A DNA stretch of 64,000 nt, taken from contig DASRFK010000095.1 of NCBI GenBank assembly GCA_035651635.1, positions 8,630-72,629 on the forward strand, written 5' to 3'. Made by a program: the position numbers and the translations under genes. Origin of the DNA: JANXQE01 sp035651635. GTDB taxonomy: Bacteria > Verrucomicrobiota > Verrucomicrobiia > Limisphaerales > UBA8199. The notes beneath the pieces are model-generated. The model was not told where the DNA came from. It ran no database searches and saw only the letters and a program-made list of their open reading frames with translations. Positions within the stretch are counted from its first letter, which is position 1; every line of letters begins with the position of its first letter. Shown here in pieces: positions 31,944 to 40,657 of the stretch.

Positions 31944-33355
31944 ATATGGACCCAAGCCTGGTGGAGAACATTCGGAAAACACCGCTGTTCTCCGGGCTGA
32001 AGGACGACCAGCTCGACTGCATTCGATGCGGCGAAGTTATTGAAGTGGCTCCGGGAACAACCCTGGTTGAAGCCAATGCGCCAGCGGAGTTTTTCTTTGT
32101 GAATTTGGAAGGCGAGATTCGCATCTCCCGGCACTATGACGGCCAAGAGGTGCTGCTCGCTATCAATAAACCCGGGATGTACATGGGCGAGATTCCGTTG
32201 TTGTTGGATGCTCCGTGGCATGCGCTGGTCCGCGTCTCGAAGCCCGCGCGCTTGTTTCGCCTGAACGAGGCGAATTTCTGGCGGATGCTCAGCACCTGCC
32301 AGTCGGTCGCCAAAGAGCTCTTTCGAACGGCCGCGAACCGGCTGCGCAATCTCGAGGGCTATTCGTCCCAGCGTCAGAAATTGGTTTCTTTGGGCACCAT
32401 GGCGGCCGGCCTGGCGCATGAGCTGAATAATCCCGCGGCGGCCGCGAGGCGGGCCGCGGCCCAGCTCCATCAAACCATCGGCACCTTTCAGTCGCAAATT
32501 TGCCAGCTTGCCAAGCTGCTCAAACCCGAGGATTGGGAGCCTTTGCTGGCGGCTGAACAAGACGCCACCCGCCGCCTGAAGGAGGCGTCCCCGCTTGATT
32601 CCCTGACGCGAAGCGACCGCGAGGAAGCCCTGACTCAGTGCCTCGACGAGCATGACATTCCCGAAGCCTGGAAACTTGCCTCGAGCTTTGTGGGCGCGGG
32701 ATTGGATCGCGCCTGGCTGGCGAATCTCACACAAAGCCTCGAGTCGAACAGCCGTGCGGCCGCCTTGAATTGGCTGGATTCACGCTTAACCTTGCATTCG
32801 TTGCTCGAACTGGTGGATCAAAGCACGGGGCGCATCGCCGAACTGGTCAAAGCCATAAAATCCTACACGCACATGGATCAATCCCCGATGCAGGAGATTA
32901 ATGTGCATGAAGGAATTGAAAGCACCCTGACGATGCTGGGTTACAAGTTGAAGAATGTGCAAGTGGTGCGGGCGTTTGATCTTTCGGTGCCTCGCATCAT
33001 GGCCTATGGCGGGGAACTCAACCAGGTTTGGACCAACCTCATCGACAATGCCATCGATGCCGTGGAAGGCTCGGGCAAAATTTGCGTTGGCACTTTCATC
33101 GAGGATAATCAAGTGGTCGTCGAGATAATGGACAACGGCAAGGGAATCCCGGCTGAAATCCAGCCCCGGCTTTTCGAGCCCTTTTTCACGACCAAATCGG
33201 TTGGCACCGGCACCGGACTGGGCTTGCTCATCAGCCATCGCATCGTGGCCAATCGGCACGGAGGGGAAATCGAATTTGAATCTAAACCGGGCGAGACTCG
33301 CTTTAAGGTCCGCCTGCCGCTCACCAGGATAGCGGGCGCAAGCAATCACGCTTAG
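31940..33355 (+). CDS. Histidine kinase with cyclic-nucleotide-binding (CRP-like) domain
   Basis: A 471-residue kinase. Residues 10-130 are a cNMP-binding beta-roll (LFSGLKDDQLDCI, EFFFVNLEGEIRISRHYDGQ, GMYMGEIPLLL). The dimerisation helix carries the phosphoacceptor in LAHELNNPAAAAR (His160), followed by an unusually long helical insert of about 130 residues. The ATPase domain follows (NLIDNAIDAVEGSG, DNGKGIPAEIQ, GTGTGLGLLIS). The start overlaps the stop of the receiver-flavoprotein gene, so the two form a coupled pair in which this kinase probably phosphorylates the receiver. The bound ligand could be a cyclic nucleotide or another effector. Confidence 0.92.
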   Translation: MNMDPSLVENIRKTPLFSGLKDDQLDCIRCGEVIEVAPGTTLVEANAPAEFFFVNLEGEIRISRHYDGQEVLLAINKPGMYMGEIPLLLDAPWHALVRVSKPARLFRLNEANFWRMLSTCQSVAKELFRTAANRLRNLEGYSSQRQKLVSLGTMAAGLAHELNNPAAAARRAAAQLHQTIGTFQSQICQLAKLLKPEDWEPLLAAEQDATRRLKEASPLDSLTRSDREEALTQCLDEHDIPEAWKLASSFVGAGLDRAWLANLTQSLESNSRAAALNWLDSRLTLHSLLELVDQSTGRIAELVKAIKSYTHMDQSPMQEINVHEGIESTLTMLGYKLKNVQVVRAFDLSVPRIMAYGGELNQVWTNLIDNAIDAVEGSGKICVGTFIEDNQVVVEIMDNGKGIPAEIQPRLFEPFFTTKSVGTGTGLGLLISHRIVANRHGGEIEFESKPGETRFKVRLPLTRIAGASNHA

Positions 33356-33484
33356 AACTGGGGTTATCGAATAGCGTGGGCTCGTGGAGTTTTAAACCAG
33401 GCCATCAATTAGCGGCGCCCAAAAGGTGTGGTATTCTGGAGAGTACCGCAGTTTGTAACTCAACCTAAAACTCATCGCTATGTT

Positions 33485-35704
33485 ATGAGCGCGAGTCTGC
33501 AGGAAAGCAACGGTGTTGCGCGGACCCATGATTGGGCGGAACCCGGGCCGAAGCGCGAGGATGCGATGCGTCGCGACGGTCCATGCGCGGAAACGCAAGA
33601 GGCCTTGCGTCGCAGCGAAGCTTATCTGGCCGAAGCTCAGCGGCTGAGCCACACGGGTAGTTTCGGTTGGCATGTTTCCACTGGAGAGCTGATTTGGTCC
33701 GAGGAAACTTTCAACATTCTTGGTTATGACCGCGGATTGAAACCAGGATTGGAACTCGTGCTTGCACGAGTGCATCCGGAGGATTTGGCCTTGGTCAAGC
33801 AGATGATTGAGGTCGCTTCCGGCGAAGGAACCAGCCTGGATTTCGAACACCGCCTGCTGATGCCGGATGGTTGGGTCAAGCATCTCCACGTGATCGCCCA
33901 TTCAGTCAGAAACAGTTTGGGCCACGTCGAGTTCGTTGGGGCCGTAAGGGACGTGACCGAGCGAAAGCGCGCCGAAGCGTTGGTGGCCGGTGAGAAAAAA
34001 CTTTTGGAAATGATCGCCCGAGGCGGTGCCCTTGCTCCGATTCTTGAAGCCTTATGCCGGTATGGAGAGGAACTCTCGGGCAACGTCCTGGTTTCGATTC
34101 TCCTGGTGAGCTCCGATGGAAAGAGCCTGCGGCATGGCGCCGCTCCGAGCCTGCCCGAGAGCTACATCGGCGCCATTGACGGCGGTCCGATCGGTCCACG
34201 CTCCGGCTCCTGCGGCACGGCCGTTTATCGCAAGCAACCGGTGATCGTTTCAGATATTGAGAACGACCCGCTATGGGTGCAGTACCGCCACCTGGCGCTT
34301 CGGCACGGGCTGCGGGCGTGTTGGTCTACGCCGATATTCTCAACCACGCGCGAGGTGATCGGAACATTTGCGCTTTATTCCCGGGAGCCTGGCAGCCCCA
34401 GTGCGGAACAACGCAGTGTGATCGAGCAGATGACGCACCTGGCGGCAGTTGCCCTCGAGCGGGATCGTGGGGAAGAGGCGCTGCGCAAGATTGTCCGCGA
34501 ACGCAAGGAAGCGGCCGAGACTCTGCGGGCTTCGGCCCAAGTGGCGCGCGGCCAGGCCGAGGCCCTTACGCGAACCCTGGATGCTTTGGCAAAGGAGTCG
34601 GCCCCCGACCGGCTCGTGGAGCATGTCTTGCGCACTATCACCGAGCAGTTGCAGGCGCACAGCAGCAGTATCTGGCTTAGAAACGAGAGCTCCGGGTTGG
34701 TCAGTTTTGAATTCGCCTTCGAAGAGGGCAGGCTGCTCACAAAATCAGACGCGGACCTGGCAAAAATCAGCCCGGCCCTGAGGATTGAAGAGGTTTGGCC
34801 CTGGCCGGAGATTTTTCGCACCGGCCGGCCGAGCGTTCTGGAGGATATCCGCGAAGGACGATCGTTTCCGTGGCGTGAACACGTTCTGTCGTTGGGCGTA
34901 ATTACGATTCTACTCGTGCCCATGCTTATCGCCGGCAATGTGGAAGGAGTGGTTGGCATCCGCTTTACGCGCAAGCGCTCTTTTCGTTCCGAGGAAATGG
35001 ACCTCGCGCAGGCCTTGGCCCACCAGGCGATGCTCGCCTGCCAGCTCCGGCGGTTGTCTCGCCAAAGCCGCCAGGCGGCGGTGGTGGCCGAACGCAACCG
35101 CCTGGCCCGCGACATTCACGACACCCTCGCGCAAGGATTCACTGGCGTCATCGTTCAGTTGGAGGCGGTTGAGGAAGCCATTTCGAAGGGATTACTGGCC
35201 AAAGCCAGCGAGTGCCTCCATCGCGCGGGCGCGCTTGCCCGAGACAGCTTGCAGGAAGCACGGCGCTCGGTGCAAGCACTGCGGCCGCAAGCCCTGGAAA
35301 ACAACGACCTGTTTGAAGCGCTGCAAGAGTTGATCCGCAAAATGACCGCTGGAACCAGCGTCCAAGCAAAATTCAACGTGCGGGGGCAGCCGGCCGAACT
35401 TCCCCAGGAATGGGAGCAGAATCTGCTGCGAATTGGGCAGGAAGTGCTGACGAATGTGTTGCGTCACTCGCAAGCCGCTCGTTTTAATGCCCGGCTTGCG
35501 TTCGCACAGGGCGAAATTCGCCTGGTACTGCAGGACGACGGCAAAGGCTTCGATCCTGCGGGGCGTCACGATGGCTTTGGTTTGAGGGGGATCCGGGAAC
35601 GGGTCGAAACGATGGGCGGACGATTGTTGATTCGCAGCGCCACCGGTCAGGGAACGACCATTTCCATTCTGTTGCCATTTCCAAAAGCTCAAGTCGCGTT
35701 ATGA
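33485..35704 (+). CDS. PAS/GAF sensor histidine kinase, NarX type
   Basis: A 739-residue cytoplasmic kinase: PAS with PAC at about 50-165 (AQRLSHTGSFGWHVSTGELI), GAF at 180-335 (including SGSCGTAVYRKQPVIVSDIE), a second GAF at 370-530, then HisKA_3 with ERNRLARDIHDTLAQGF (phosphoacceptor His545) and a HATPase domain (IGQEVLTNVLRHSQA, DDGKGFDP, GFGLRGIRERVE). Such kinases pair with NarL-type regulators, and one is encoded directly downstream with a four-base overlap. The frame extends upstream to a GTG at 33428; the ATG at 33485 is preferred. Confidence 0.93.
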   Translation: MSASLQESNGVARTHDWAEPGPKREDAMRRDGPCAETQEALRRSEAYLAEAQRLSHTGSFGWHVSTGELIWSEETFNILGYDRGLKPGLELVLARVHPEDLALVKQMIEVASGEGTSLDFEHRLLMPDGWVKHLHVIAHSVRNSLGHVEFVGAVRDVTERKRAEALVAGEKKLLEMIARGGALAPILEALCRYGEELSGNVLVSILLVSSDGKSLRHGAAPSLPESYIGAIDGGPIGPRSGSCGTAVYRKQPVIVSDIENDPLWVQYRHLALRHGLRACWSTPIFSTTREVIGTFALYSREPGSPSAEQRSVIEQMTHLAAVALERDRGEEALRKIVRERKEAAETLRASAQVARGQAEALTRTLDALAKESAPDRLVEHVLRTITEQLQAHSSSIWLRNESSGLVSFEFAFEEGRLLTKSDADLAKISPALRIEEVWPWPEIFRTGRPSVLEDIREGRSFPWREHVLSLGVITILLVPMLIAGNVEGVVGIRFTRKRSFRSEEMDLAQALAHQAMLACQLRRLSRQSRQAAVVAERNRLARDIHDTLAQGFTGVIVQLEAVEEAISKGLLAKASECLHRAGALARDSLQEARRSVQALRPQALENNDLFEALQELIRKMTAGTSVQAKFNVRGQPAELPQEWEQNLLRIGQEVLTNVLRHSQAARFNARLAFAQGEIRLVLQDDGKGFDPAGRHDGFGLRGIRERVETMGGRLLIRSATGQGTTISILLPFPKAQVAL

Positions 35705-36402
35705 GTGCCGCGTTCAAACCACAAGAGCGAACTTCGCTCATCGATTATTCCCCCGACCGCCCTGGGGCAAAAAGCGCGGGTGCGGACCGGATCCGCGTGC
35801 TCATTGCCGACGACCATGTCACGGTAACCGCCGGGCTGGCATCGATCATCGGGATGCAACCCGACATGATGGTGATCGCCGAAGGAGCCAATGGCCGTGA
35901 GGCCGTCGAGCTTTGGCGCAAACACCATCCGGACATCACCCTGCTCGACCTGCGGATGCCTGAGTTGGATGGTGTGGGTGCGATCGCCGAAATTCACGGG
36001 GAAGACCCCTCAGCGCGGATTATTGTTTTGACCACCTTCGACACCGATAATGACATCTATCGCGCCATTAAAGCAGGCGCTCGGGGCTACATCCTGAAGG
36101 ATGCCCGCCGCGAGGAGCTGCTGGAATCCATCCGACGCGTAAGCCGGGGGGAGACCTGCATCCCGCAGTCGTTGGTCGAGAAACTGGCTGCCGGCATGAG
36201 CAGCGAAACCTTAACCGGCCGCGAATTGGATGTTTTGGTTTTACTGGCTCGCGGCAAGACAAATAAGGAGATCGGAGCCAATCTTTACATTAGCGAAACC
36301 ACTGTAAAATCTCATCTGCGCAGCATTTTTTCTAAGCTGAACGTCTTGAGCCGCACCGAAGCCATCGCCGCTGCCAGCCGCCGCGGCCTGGTGCAGCTTT
36401 AA
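35701..36402 (+). CDS. NarL/FixJ-family response regulator
   Basis: A 233-residue regulator with a 30-residue N-terminal extension, a receiver (RVLIADDHVTVTAGLASII, phosphoacceptor Asp in ITLLDLRMPELDG, Lys in YILKDAR) and a LuxR-type HTH (LTGRELDVLVLLARGKTNKE, then ISETTVKSHLRSIFSKLNVL). It overlaps the NarX-type kinase gene by four bases (ATGA) and is its evident partner. The HTH shows DNA-binding output; targets are not visible from sequence. Confidence 0.95.
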   Translation: MSAAFKPQERTSLIDYSPDRPGAKSAGADRIRVLIADDHVTVTAGLASIIGMQPDMMVIAEGANGREAVELWRKHHPDITLLDLRMPELDGVGAIAEIHGEDPSARIIVLTTFDTDNDIYRAIKAGARGYILKDARREELLESIRRVSRGETCIPQSLVEKLAAGMSSETLTGRELDVLVLLARGKTNKEIGANLYISETTVKSHLRSIFSKLNVLSRTEAIAAASRRGLVQL

Positions 36403-36557
36403 AGTTGCGCTAACCCACACCTGGCGCGCGGTCCCTTCCTTTCGGCTGGTTGGCCTTTTTTGCGGGAATTCTCGCTTTTAGCGGTATGGGCAGAATGACG
36501 AAACAGCGGAGTTTAGGGTTAGCCGGAATCCTTGAAACATACGCACCTTGAGGCAGC

Positions 36558-37352
36558 GTGGATTTTATTACCATGTTATCGAATGGCATCGAACCCGTGA
36601 AGACCGAGGCTGAACCTGGTGCTCTTGCGCAATCACCGAGCGACCCTTCCAGCCCCAAGTCACGCTGGAGGTGGGCTCTTTACGCAACTGTCGTGGTGGC
36701 CCTCGTGCTGGCAGCTAAATATTTCCATGTCCAGATGTTGCTGAAAGCCGCGCTGGATTGGATTGGCCAGCTTGGGCCGTGGGGCCCGATTGTATTCGTC
36801 GTCACGTACGTAGTGGCGACGGTTCTGTTCATACCCGGGTCGGTGCTCACGCTGGGAGCCGGCGCGGTGTTCGGCCTGGTGCTTGGCTCAGTCCTGGTTT
36901 CCATTAGCGCCACGCTGGGCGCTACGGCCGCCTTTCTCGTCGGTCGCTATCTCGCCCGTGATGCCGTTGCGCGGAGGATCCAGAAGAGCGAGAAGTTCGC
37001 CGCCATCGACCGCGCCGTGGCGCAAGAGGGATGGAAAATAGTGTTCCTGACCCGACTCTCGCCAGTGTTCCCCTTCACGCTGCTCAACTATGCGTTTGGC
37101 CTTACGCGGGTCAGGTTGAGTCACTATGTGCTCGCCTCCTGGATTGGCATGATGCCGGGCACCGTCATGTACGTCTATCTGGGTTCGCTGGTCAATATCA
37201 GCGCAGGCCGTCGCCAGCGCACGACTGGAGAGTGGGTATTATACGGCGTCGGCCTGCTGGCCACTATCGTGGTGACCGTATTCGTCACACGCATCGCCCG
37301 GAAAGCTTTGGCAAAGAAGATCAACCCGGGCGACCGCCCGCAGGATTCATGA
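36558..37352 (+). CDS. TVP38/TMEM64-family membrane protein
   Basis: A 264-residue membrane protein of the TVP38 (SNARE-associated/DedA superfamily) type: LFIPGSVLTLGAGAVFGL, the family signature GRYLARDAV, FLTRLSPVFPFTLLNYAFGL and SHYVLASWIGMMPGTVMYV. The family is implicated in lipid scrambling or membrane transport. I chose GTG 36558 because TTGAGG sits six bases upstream; the ATG at 36573 is poorly spaced. Its stop overlaps the start of the flavoprotein gene (ATGA). TVP38 proteins are often adjacent or fused to mercuric-reductase-like enzymes, as here. Confidence 0.9.
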   Translation: MDFITMLSNGIEPVKTEAEPGALAQSPSDPSSPKSRWRWALYATVVVALVLAAKYFHVQMLLKAALDWIGQLGPWGPIVFVVTYVVATVLFIPGSVLTLGAGAVFGLVLGSVLVSISATLGATAAFLVGRYLARDAVARRIQKSEKFAAIDRAVAQEGWKIVFLTRLSPVFPFTLLNYAFGLTRVRLSHYVLASWIGMMPGTVMYVYLGSLVNISAGRRQRTTGEWVLYGVGLLATIVVTVFVTRIARKALAKKINPGDRPQDS

Positions 37353-38881
37353 CCCGCGAGATCCAGCCTATCCTCGTCCGTCCCGCGGATTCCCATAACG
37401 TACGCCTGGTCTCGAATCTCCACCCTCCGGATTGGCGGAACCCTGTGCCTGCGCCGCGTTATAATCTCGTGGTGCTCGGGGCGGGCACGGCTGGGTTGGT
37501 GACTGCCGCCGGGGCCGCCGGTCTCGGGGCCAAGGTGGCCCTGGTCGAAAAACATCTCCTGGGCGGGGATTGCCTCAATGTGGGCTGTGTTCCTTCCAAG
37601 GCTATTATTCGCTCGTCGCGCGCCGTTTTCGATATAAGGGAGGCGGAGCATTTCGGCGCCCGGGTGGCGGAGCCGCCTCAGGTGGATTTTCCAGCCGTCA
37701 TGGAGCGAATGCGCAAGCTGCGCGCCGATATCAGCCCTCACGACTCAGCGGCGCGCTTCGCGAAATTGGGGGTGGACGTGTTTCTAGGCGAAGCTCATTT
37801 TGCCGGCCCGGACACCGTTCAAGTTGATGGACAGACGCTGCGCTTCAAGCGGGCAGTTATTGCTACCGGTGCGCGCCCCATTCAACCATCCATCCCGGGA
37901 CTGACCGAGGCTGGATACCTGACCAACGAAACCGTGTTTAGCCTTACGCAACGTCCGCCGCGGCTGGCGGTGATTGGAGGCGGACCTATTGGCTGTGAAT
38001 TGGCGCAGGCCTTCCAACGACTGGGGTGCCAGGTTAGTTTGTTCCACAAGCATGCGCACTTGCTGGACCGCGAGGACCTTCAGGCCGCCGCAATCGTGCA
38101 GCGCGCTTTCCTCCGTGAGGGCCTGACGGTGCTGCTCGAGGCCACGATTACACGCGTTGAGCGGAACGGCAGCGAGAAGCGTATCTGTTTCGCGGCGCGC
38201 GGAAAAAACGAAGCGATCACGGTGGATGAGATACTGGTCGGAACCGGACGGGCACCGAACGTCGAAGGGCTCAACCTGGAGGCGGTGGGTGTCCAGTATG
38301 ATCCGCTCAAAGGGGTCGTCGTAAACGACTATCTCCAAACCTCCAACCCTCGCATCTACGCGGCGGGTGATATTTGCCTGGCTTGGAAGTTCACCCATGC
38401 GGCGGATTTCGCCGCGCGGATCGTGATTCAAAACGCTCTGTTCCTTGGACGGAAAAAAGCCAGCGCCCTCACGATGCCCTGGTGTACTTACACCGACCCG
38501 GAAATTGCCCACGTTGGCCTGTACGAACGTGACGCCCGCGAGCGTAGACTGGAGGTGGACACCTATGTGCGCGAGTTCAAGGAGGTCGACCGCGCTGTTC
38601 TGGACGGTGAGGAAGAGGGATTCGTGAAATTCCACGTCCGGAAGGGGCGCGATGAAATACTCGGAGCCACCATTGTGGCGCGCCATGCCGGGGAAATGCT
38701 CAGCGAAATCAGCGTGGCGATGGCGGCTCGGATCGGTTTGGGCAAATTGGCTTCGGTAATCCATCCCTACCCGACTCAGGCGGAAGCGCTCCGTCAGTGT
38801 GGCGATGCCTACAATCGAACGCGGCTCACCCCCACGGTCAAGAAGTGGATGGAACGCTGGCTGGCGTGGCAGAGAAGCTGA
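37349..38881 (+). CDS. Mercuric-reductase-like pyridine nucleotide-disulfide oxidoreductase
   Basis: A 510-residue flavoenzyme of the lipoamide-dehydrogenase/MerA family. The FAD site is VVLGAGTAGLVTAAGAAG. The redox pair is Cys75 and Cys80 in CLNVGCVPSK. The NAD(P)H site is LAVIGGGPIGCELAQAFQ, the second FAD contact is IYAAGDICLAWKF, and the dimer interface has HPYPTQAEALR. The C-terminal vicinal Cys pair and the N-terminal metal-binding domain of true mercuric reductases are absent, so mercury reduction is unlikely. It is translationally coupled to the TVP38 gene. The electron acceptor is unknown. Confidence 0.92.
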   Translation: MTREIQPILVRPADSHNVRLVSNLHPPDWRNPVPAPRYNLVVLGAGTAGLVTAAGAAGLGAKVALVEKHLLGGDCLNVGCVPSKAIIRSSRAVFDIREAEHFGARVAEPPQVDFPAVMERMRKLRADISPHDSAARFAKLGVDVFLGEAHFAGPDTVQVDGQTLRFKRAVIATGARPIQPSIPGLTEAGYLTNETVFSLTQRPPRLAVIGGGPIGCELAQAFQRLGCQVSLFHKHAHLLDREDLQAAAIVQRAFLREGLTVLLEATITRVERNGSEKRICFAARGKNEAITVDEILVGTGRAPNVEGLNLEAVGVQYDPLKGVVVNDYLQTSNPRIYAAGDICLAWKFTHAADFAARIVIQNALFLGRKKASALTMPWCTYTDPEIAHVGLYERDARERRLEVDTYVREFKEVDRAVLDGEEEGFVKFHVRKGRDEILGATIVARHAGEMLSEISVAMAARIGLGKLASVIHPYPTQAEALRQCGDAYNRTRLTPTVKKWMERWLAWQRS

Positions 38882-39049
38882 GGTCCGGAGGCGATTTGGA
38901 CGCCGTACTCAAACTCGCGAGTCTCCTCCAAAAGGAGGAGCGCTGGGTAGTTCGTTCGCCCCACAAAAAGTTCGACCACACGGTGAATGGCGCGCGGGTG
39001 TGTCAGAAGCCATAGTTTTCGTCATCGTTCCGGCAGGCAGAGGTTTTTT

Positions 39050-39727
39050 ATGAGCATGAGTTCAACCGATAAAGGGCTGTTAACTCCGCAGAATTGCGCG
39101 GTCGTCTTCATCGACCACCAGACTCAAATGTTGTTATCCTTGCCCGGCCAGGAGCGGCAAGCCCTTGTCGATAACCTCCTGATCCTGGCCAAGGCGGCCA
39201 GGATTTTCCGAGTCCCGGTCATTTTGAGCCTTATCGAATCCAAGGAGTTCGCCGGCAAGCTGGCGCCTCAACTCGGCGCCGAATTCCCCGAGCAGGTTCC
39301 GCTCAAGCGCACCAGCCTGAACGCGTGGGATGACGCGCAGTTTGTGGCGGCTGTCAGACGAACCGGACGGAGAAATTTTCTCCTGGCGGCAATGTGGAGT
39401 GAGGCCTGCCTGGTGTTTCCAGCTGTGCAGATGTTGGAAGAAGGGTACGGCATTTATGTCGTGAAGGACGCATCGGCGGGCACGCATCCCGCCGCTCACG
39501 ACCCGGCTCTTCGGCGCATCGAGCAAGCCGGCGGGGTCTCGCTGACTGCGCTGCAAGTACTGCTGGAATTCCAACGCGATTTGGCCAGGTGCGACCATTA
39601 CGAGGAGGTGATCGCGATGGTAAGACCGTGCTGTCGAACGCCTGTCGAGGGAGCCGGTCTCGCCACAAAGACTGGCGGAGTGCCCTTCGAATCTGGGTTG
39701 GCTCGCGGCGACGAATCTCACGATTGA
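39050..39727 (+). CDS. YcaC-like isochorismatase-family hydrolase
   Basis: A 225-residue cysteine hydrolase of the isochorismatase superfamily. The catalytic triad is visible as Asp22 (VFIDHQ), Lys86 (LKRTSLNAWDD) and Cys120 (WSEACLVFPA). These positions and the motif FPEQ...RTSLNAWDD closely match YcaC, a hydrolase whose substrate is unknown. A C-terminal extension of about 25 residues is not conserved. The start at 39050 has AGG seven bases upstream. It follows the flavoprotein gene by about 170 bases and lies in the same direction. Confidence 0.9.
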   Translation: MSMSSTDKGLLTPQNCAVVFIDHQTQMLLSLPGQERQALVDNLLILAKAARIFRVPVILSLIESKEFAGKLAPQLGAEFPEQVPLKRTSLNAWDDAQFVAAVRRTGRRNFLLAAMWSEACLVFPAVQMLEEGYGIYVVKDASAGTHPAAHDPALRRIEQAGGVSLTALQVLLEFQRDLARCDHYEEVIAMVRPCCRTPVEGAGLATKTGGVPFESGLARGDESHD

Positions 39728-39880
39728 GGGAATTCAACCAATGAACGCCTCCACCAAAAGACGCGATTCTTTCGATTCTCAAATGCCCGTAGGATCCTTT
39801 GGCCTTTTTTACGTGAAATCTCGCGTTACTTACTGGCAGCGGCGGCAAGTGAACAAGTTTCTGAAAGCCTAACGAATATT

Positions 39881-40642
39881 ATGAACAAAAATACAAAAAA
39901 ACTGGCAGGAAAAACTGCCGTGGTCACCGGCGCTTCCAAGGGCATCGGGGCGGCCATCGCCAAAGCACTTGCCGCGGAAGGCGCCGCGGTGGTCGTCAAC
40001 TACTCGTCCAGCAAAGCCGATGCCGGCAAGGTGGTGAAAGCCATAACGGCGCAGGGTGGCAAAGCGATTGCCGTTCAAGCAAACCTCGCGGAGCCAAAAG
40101 AAATCGAACGACTGTTTACCAAAACGAAAAAAGAATTTGGCCAGGTTGACATCCTGGTCAACAACGCCGGCATCTATGAATTTTCCCCGCTCGAAAAGGT
40201 GACTGAGGAGCACTTCCACAAACAGTTCAATTTGAATGTGCTCGGTTTGCTGCTCGCTTCACAGGCCGCCGTTAGACAGTTCAACGGCTCCGGCGCGAGC
40301 ATTATCAACATCAGTTCGGTCGTGAGCACTCTCGCGGTTCCGGAATCGGCGGTTTACAGCGGCACAAAGGGGGCCGTGGACGCGATGACCCGTTCGCTGG
40401 CCGCCGAGCTCGGGCCGCGCGGCATTCGTGTCAACGCCATTCGCCCAGGACTGGTGGAAACGGAAGGCACCCACACGGCAGGCATCGCTGAAAGTGACAT
40501 GCGCAAAAACATCGAAGCGCAGACGCCACTCCGGCGAATCGGACAACCCCGGGATATTGCGGGGACCGCAGTTTTCCTTGCGTCGGATGACTCGGCCTGG
40601 ATCACGGGCGAGACCCTCGTGATTTCCGGTGGTCACCGCTAA
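39881..40642 (+). CDS. Short-chain dehydrogenase/reductase (SDR)
   Basis: A 253-residue classical SDR: cofactor motif TGASKGIG, NNAG, catalytic Ser in IINISSVVS and the active-site YSGTK (YxxxK). The C-terminal SGG ending (ETLVISGGHR) is typical of FabG-like 3-oxoacyl or sugar/alcohol dehydrogenases. The Arg/Lys and Ser after the Gly-rich loop suggest NADP(H). It is 15 bases upstream of a zinc alcohol dehydrogenase and probably co-transcribed with it. Substrate unknown. Confidence 0.93.
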   Translation: MNKNTKKLAGKTAVVTGASKGIGAAIAKALAAEGAAVVVNYSSSKADAGKVVKAITAQGGKAIAVQANLAEPKEIERLFTKTKKEFGQVDILVNNAGIYEFSPLEKVTEEHFHKQFNLNVLGLLLASQAAVRQFNGSGASIINISSVVSTLAVPESAVYSGTKGAVDAMTRSLAAELGPRGIRVNAIRPGLVETEGTHTAGIAESDMRKNIEAQTPLRRIGQPRDIAGTAVFLASDDSAWITGETLVISGGHR

Positions 40643-40657
40643 CGAAGAATTGAACTT

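Noticed and set aside
36403..36557. A possible terminator ending in six T residues (near 36454-36461) after the NarL-type regulator
   Set aside because: The preceding stem pairs only three or four bases, too weak to call.
38923..38940. Perfect hairpin CTCCTCC-AAAA-GGAGGAG between the flavoprotein and YcaC-like genes
   Set aside because: It contains a Shine-Dalgarno-like arm, but no start codon follows at a useful distance and there is no T tract, so neither a riboregulator nor a terminator can be supported.
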